Assembly (NCBI GenBank): GCA_964564845.1
Contig: CAZMCN010000109.1
Location: 1 to 6,990, forward strand
DNA: 6,990 nt
From: CAYXPG01 sp964564845
GTDB lineage: Bacteria > Planctomycetota > Phycisphaerae > Sedimentisphaerales > Anaerobacaceae
Direction: 5' to 3'
Shown here piece by piece: positions 5,176 through 6,990 of this stretch (within the stretch, counting starts at the first letter, position 1; each line of letters starts with the position of its first letter). Under the pieces are notes generated by a model. That model was not told the DNA's origin, ran no database searches, and saw only the letters and a list, made by a program, of their open reading frames with translations. A program made the translations under genes and the position numbers.

Positions 5176-6814
5176 ACCTCGCCACACTCACAGCGGTAGC
5201 CAATGCCGTCTGAGTAAGGAATACCGCGAGAATTATAAGTATCACGGCTATTATTGCCAGGGTGATATTAGGTCTGTCAGCGGTAACAAAGCTGTATGTT
5301 TCATATCCAAGGGCGCCAATTGTAGTAACAAGCATTATAACAGCGGGAACGGCTGTAAAGAGAACCCTGCGATTACGCTTCAGCAGATAGACGCTTGCGA
5401 CAATAAGGACAAGACTGGCGATGAGTTGGTTTGCGGCGCCGAATACAGGCCAGATGGCCTGCCAGTTGCCAAGAGCAAGCGTACCCGCCAGAATGCCGAC
5501 CAGTGCTGTGGCGCCATACTTGTTCTGCATATATGGTATTCCGAACGTTTCTCCAAGCAGTTCGTTACACAGATAGCGGGTAATCCTCGTTGCTGAATCG
5601 AGGGTCGTCATTATAAAAGTCTTTAGCATAGTTATACCGACAAGGGTTCCCAGTCCGCCGAAGAACGTTTTTGTAAGCTGTCCGTATCCGACGCCGAACG
5701 CTTTAATCCATCCTCCTTTTTCAAAGAGTTCCTGATAGAGGAGTCCTTCGCTGCCGCTGGGTGCGCTCTTCCAATAAAGACCTGCGGCAACCGCCGCAAT
5801 AGCCAGAACCGCCAGAGCGCTTTCCATAATCATAGCGCCATAACCGACAATGCGGGCGTCTTTCATTTGTGGAAGCTGCTTCGAGGTGGTGCCGCTTGCG
5901 ACTAAGCTGTGGAACCCGGAAATGGCACCGCAGGCCACAGTAACCATCAGCATAGGCCAGAGCCAGCCTTTTTCGCTTGAGAATGCGACAACAGGGGGGG
6001 CTTTCATTTGCGGATGCGTAAGAATAAGGCCCAAAAAGCCAAAGAACATACCCACGTACAGTACTCCGCCGGCGAGATGGTCTCTCGGCTGGAGCAGCAG
6101 ATTGACCGGGGTTACCGACGCTATCATACCATAGATAAGCAGTATTACAGTCCACCAGGTTGCGGCGTTTTTCACGCCAAGCTCAATCGGAATATAGTAT
6201 CCGGCCACAATCAGACCAAACAACAACAGCAGCCCTGCGACCGAGCACAGCAGCACGTTCAGACCCAGGCGGTACATCATAACCCCGACAATCAGGGCCA
6301 CGATTACAAGTCCGAACGTGGGAATTACGACAGCCGGCGTAGTTGCCAGCGTTGCGCCCGCAACGGCAGCGAACACCGCCACCACAAGAATCAGTGCCAA
6401 AAAGGCAAAAGCGCTGAAGAGAATCCTGCTTGGTTTGCCTGTTATCGATTCGGTAACGGTGGTAATTGATTTGCCTTTGTTTCTCAGCGACAGGACAAGT
6501 GCCAGAAAATCGTGTACCGCTCCGAATAGAATTCCGCCGACTACAATCCAGATAACAGCAGCGAGCCAGCCCCAATACAGACATGCGATTACAGGCCCTA
6601 TTATAGGTGCGGCCCCCGCAATAGAAGCAAAATGATGACCGAACACAATCGTCCAGTGCTTAGCCGGTACATAGTCAACGCCATCATTCATTTCCACGGC
6701 AGGTGTGATTTCACTATCGTCAATACCTATCCATTGTTTAACTTTTCGGCTGTAGAAGACGTATCCTAAAACCAGCAGAAAAACAGCGATTCCCGCGACT
6801 GATACAGAGTTCAT
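5150..6814 (-). CDS. cstA: CstA family carbon starvation / pyruvate-peptide transporter (short form)
   Basis: The 554-residue protein has about 14-16 hydrophobic segments. It carries the CstA signatures DYVPAKHWTIVFGHHF (47-62) and SIAGAAPIIGP (64-74), followed by the AVHDFLA motif (99-105). A later SGFHSLVASGTTSKQL block and TTLDSATRITRY are also family hallmarks. CstA and its relative BtsT (YjiY) in E. coli are inner-membrane carriers, for pyruvate in BtsT and for peptides and pyruvate in CstA. E. coli CstA is about 700 residues; this is the shorter form without the long C-terminal part. The ATG is preceded by AAGGA (complement of 6823-6827) at eight bases. Its 3' end overlaps the CdaR-like gene tail to tail by 26 bp. 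No btsSR-like sensor genes are in view. Confidence 0.95.
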   Translation of the reverse strand: MNSVSVAGIAVFLLVLGYVFYSRKVKQWIGIDDSEITPAVEMNDGVDYVPAKHWTIVFGHHFASIAGAAPIIGPVIACLYWGWLAAVIWIVVGGILFGAVHDFLALVLSLRNKGKSITTVTESITGKPSRILFSAFAFLALILVVAVFAAVAGATLATTPAVVIPTFGLVIVALIVGVMMYRLGLNVLLCSVAGLLLLFGLIVAGYYIPIELGVKNAATWWTVILLIYGMIASVTPVNLLLQPRDHLAGGVLYVGMFFGFLGLILTHPQMKAPPVVAFSSEKGWLWPMLMVTVACGAISGFHSLVASGTTSKQLPQMKDARIVGYGAMIMESALAVLAIAAVAAGLYWKSAPSGSEGLLYQELFEKGGWIKAFGVGYGQLTKTFFGGLGTLVGITMLKTFIMTTLDSATRITRYLCNELLGETFGIPYMQNKYGATALVGILAGTLALGNWQAIWPVFGAANQLIASLVLIVASVYLLKRNRRVLFTAVPAVIMLVTTIGALGYETYSFVTADRPNITLAIIAVILIILAVFLTQTALATAVSVARSKESAEKI

Positions 6815-6990
6815 TCTTAATTTCCTTATAAGTACAAGTTAGAATACTACAGATTATTGTCAAATTGTGCAAAATTCCATGAAAAATTTTCAACAAGCCG
6901 ACCACGGCAATCTTAGCACTTTTTACTTTTAGCTTTTTACTTCTTCGCAGCCTGGTTTGAAATAGGTTCGACGCTTCGGGCTTGCTCACC
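6815..6990 (-). promoter_or_regulatory. cstA upstream region with AT-rich palindrome; no gene seen
   Basis: This leader and promoter region of cstA is AT-rich near the gene. On the minus strand a TTGACA lies at 6863-6858, but no -10 sits at a proper distance. TTGCAC and TAGTAT 17 bp apart are a weaker alternative, so the promoter is not settled. TGAAAA and TTTTCA (6880-6892) form a 13-nt palindrome around a central base, a possible operator. CTTTTTACTT occurs twice with 14-bp spacing (6919-6928 and 6933-6942). A minus-strand frame running through here into cstA lacks support and was not called. Confidence 0.4.

Noticed and set aside
5721..6584. Long open frames on both strands inside cstA
   Set aside because: They lie wholly within a confidently assigned gene and their sequence is low-complexity Arg/Gln/Cys-rich, typical of out-of-frame translation.
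6965..6980. GGTTCGAC resembling a tRNA T-loop near the right edge
   Set aside because: The flanking bases do not pair into a T-stem, and no acceptor or anticodon arm can be drawn.
6738..6989. Minus-strand frame of about 83 codons running into the cstA start
   Set aside because: It overlaps the clear CstA N-terminus in another frame, crosses the AT-rich leader and tandem repeat, and has no recognisable domain.

Overview
The window is a bacterial chromosomal segment with ordinary housekeeping and membrane-protein content. Its base composition is mixed, roughly half GC by eye. A CdaA-type diadenylate cyclase next to a YbbR/CdaR-like protein, a very small lipoprotein with a Planctomycete-like tail, a stand-alone Nfu protein, a DUF819 membrane protein and a short CstA would fit the Planctomycetota (Phycisphaerae, perhaps Sedimentisphaerales). 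That placement comes from family resemblance only and is of low to moderate confidence. No rRNA, tRNA, CRISPR array, insertion sequence or phage gene was seen.

Layout. (1) Positions 1-1113, minus strand: a small Nfu-type iron-sulfur protein gene followed by a DPM1/GtrB-like family 2 glycosyltransferase gene that runs off the left edge. They are 47 bp apart and probably co-transcribed. (2) 1114-1349: a divergent intergenic region with a -10 box for the Nfu gene and a near-consensus sigma70 promoter for the rightward gene. (3) 1350-2516, plus: a DUF819 multi-pass membrane protein. (4) 2517-2883: a non-coding stretch with a weak hairpin, a 15-bp near-perfect inverted repeat, and a full-consensus promoter with an extended -10 and a 95-nt structured leader. 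(5) 2884-5175, plus: a three-gene unit of small lipoprotein, cdaA (diadenylate cyclase) and a cdaR/YbbR-like gene. (6) 5150-6814, minus: cstA, convergent with the previous gene and overlapping its 3' end by 26 bp. (7) 6815-6990: the cstA upstream region, with an AT-rich palindrome and a short tandem repeat.

How the genes work together. The centre of the window is a c-di-AMP synthesis module. CdaA is a membrane-anchored cyclase, and CdaR-like proteins are its membrane-tethered extracytoplasmic partners. The lipoprotein in front may act on the same outer face, or may only share the strong promoter. The glmM gene that often follows cdaR in Firmicutes is absent here. DUF819 and CstA are flanking transporter-like proteins with no demonstrated link to the module.

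Points most worth a second look: CdaA reads Asp-Met-Ala where the family has the Asp-Gly-Ala catalytic motif; the Nfu protein starts with a CxxCGC motif at the same positions as the HypB nickel site; and the cda operon has a perfect promoter with a folded leader and a second hairpin just before cdaA. I do not see a clearly new multi-gene defence or mobile system.
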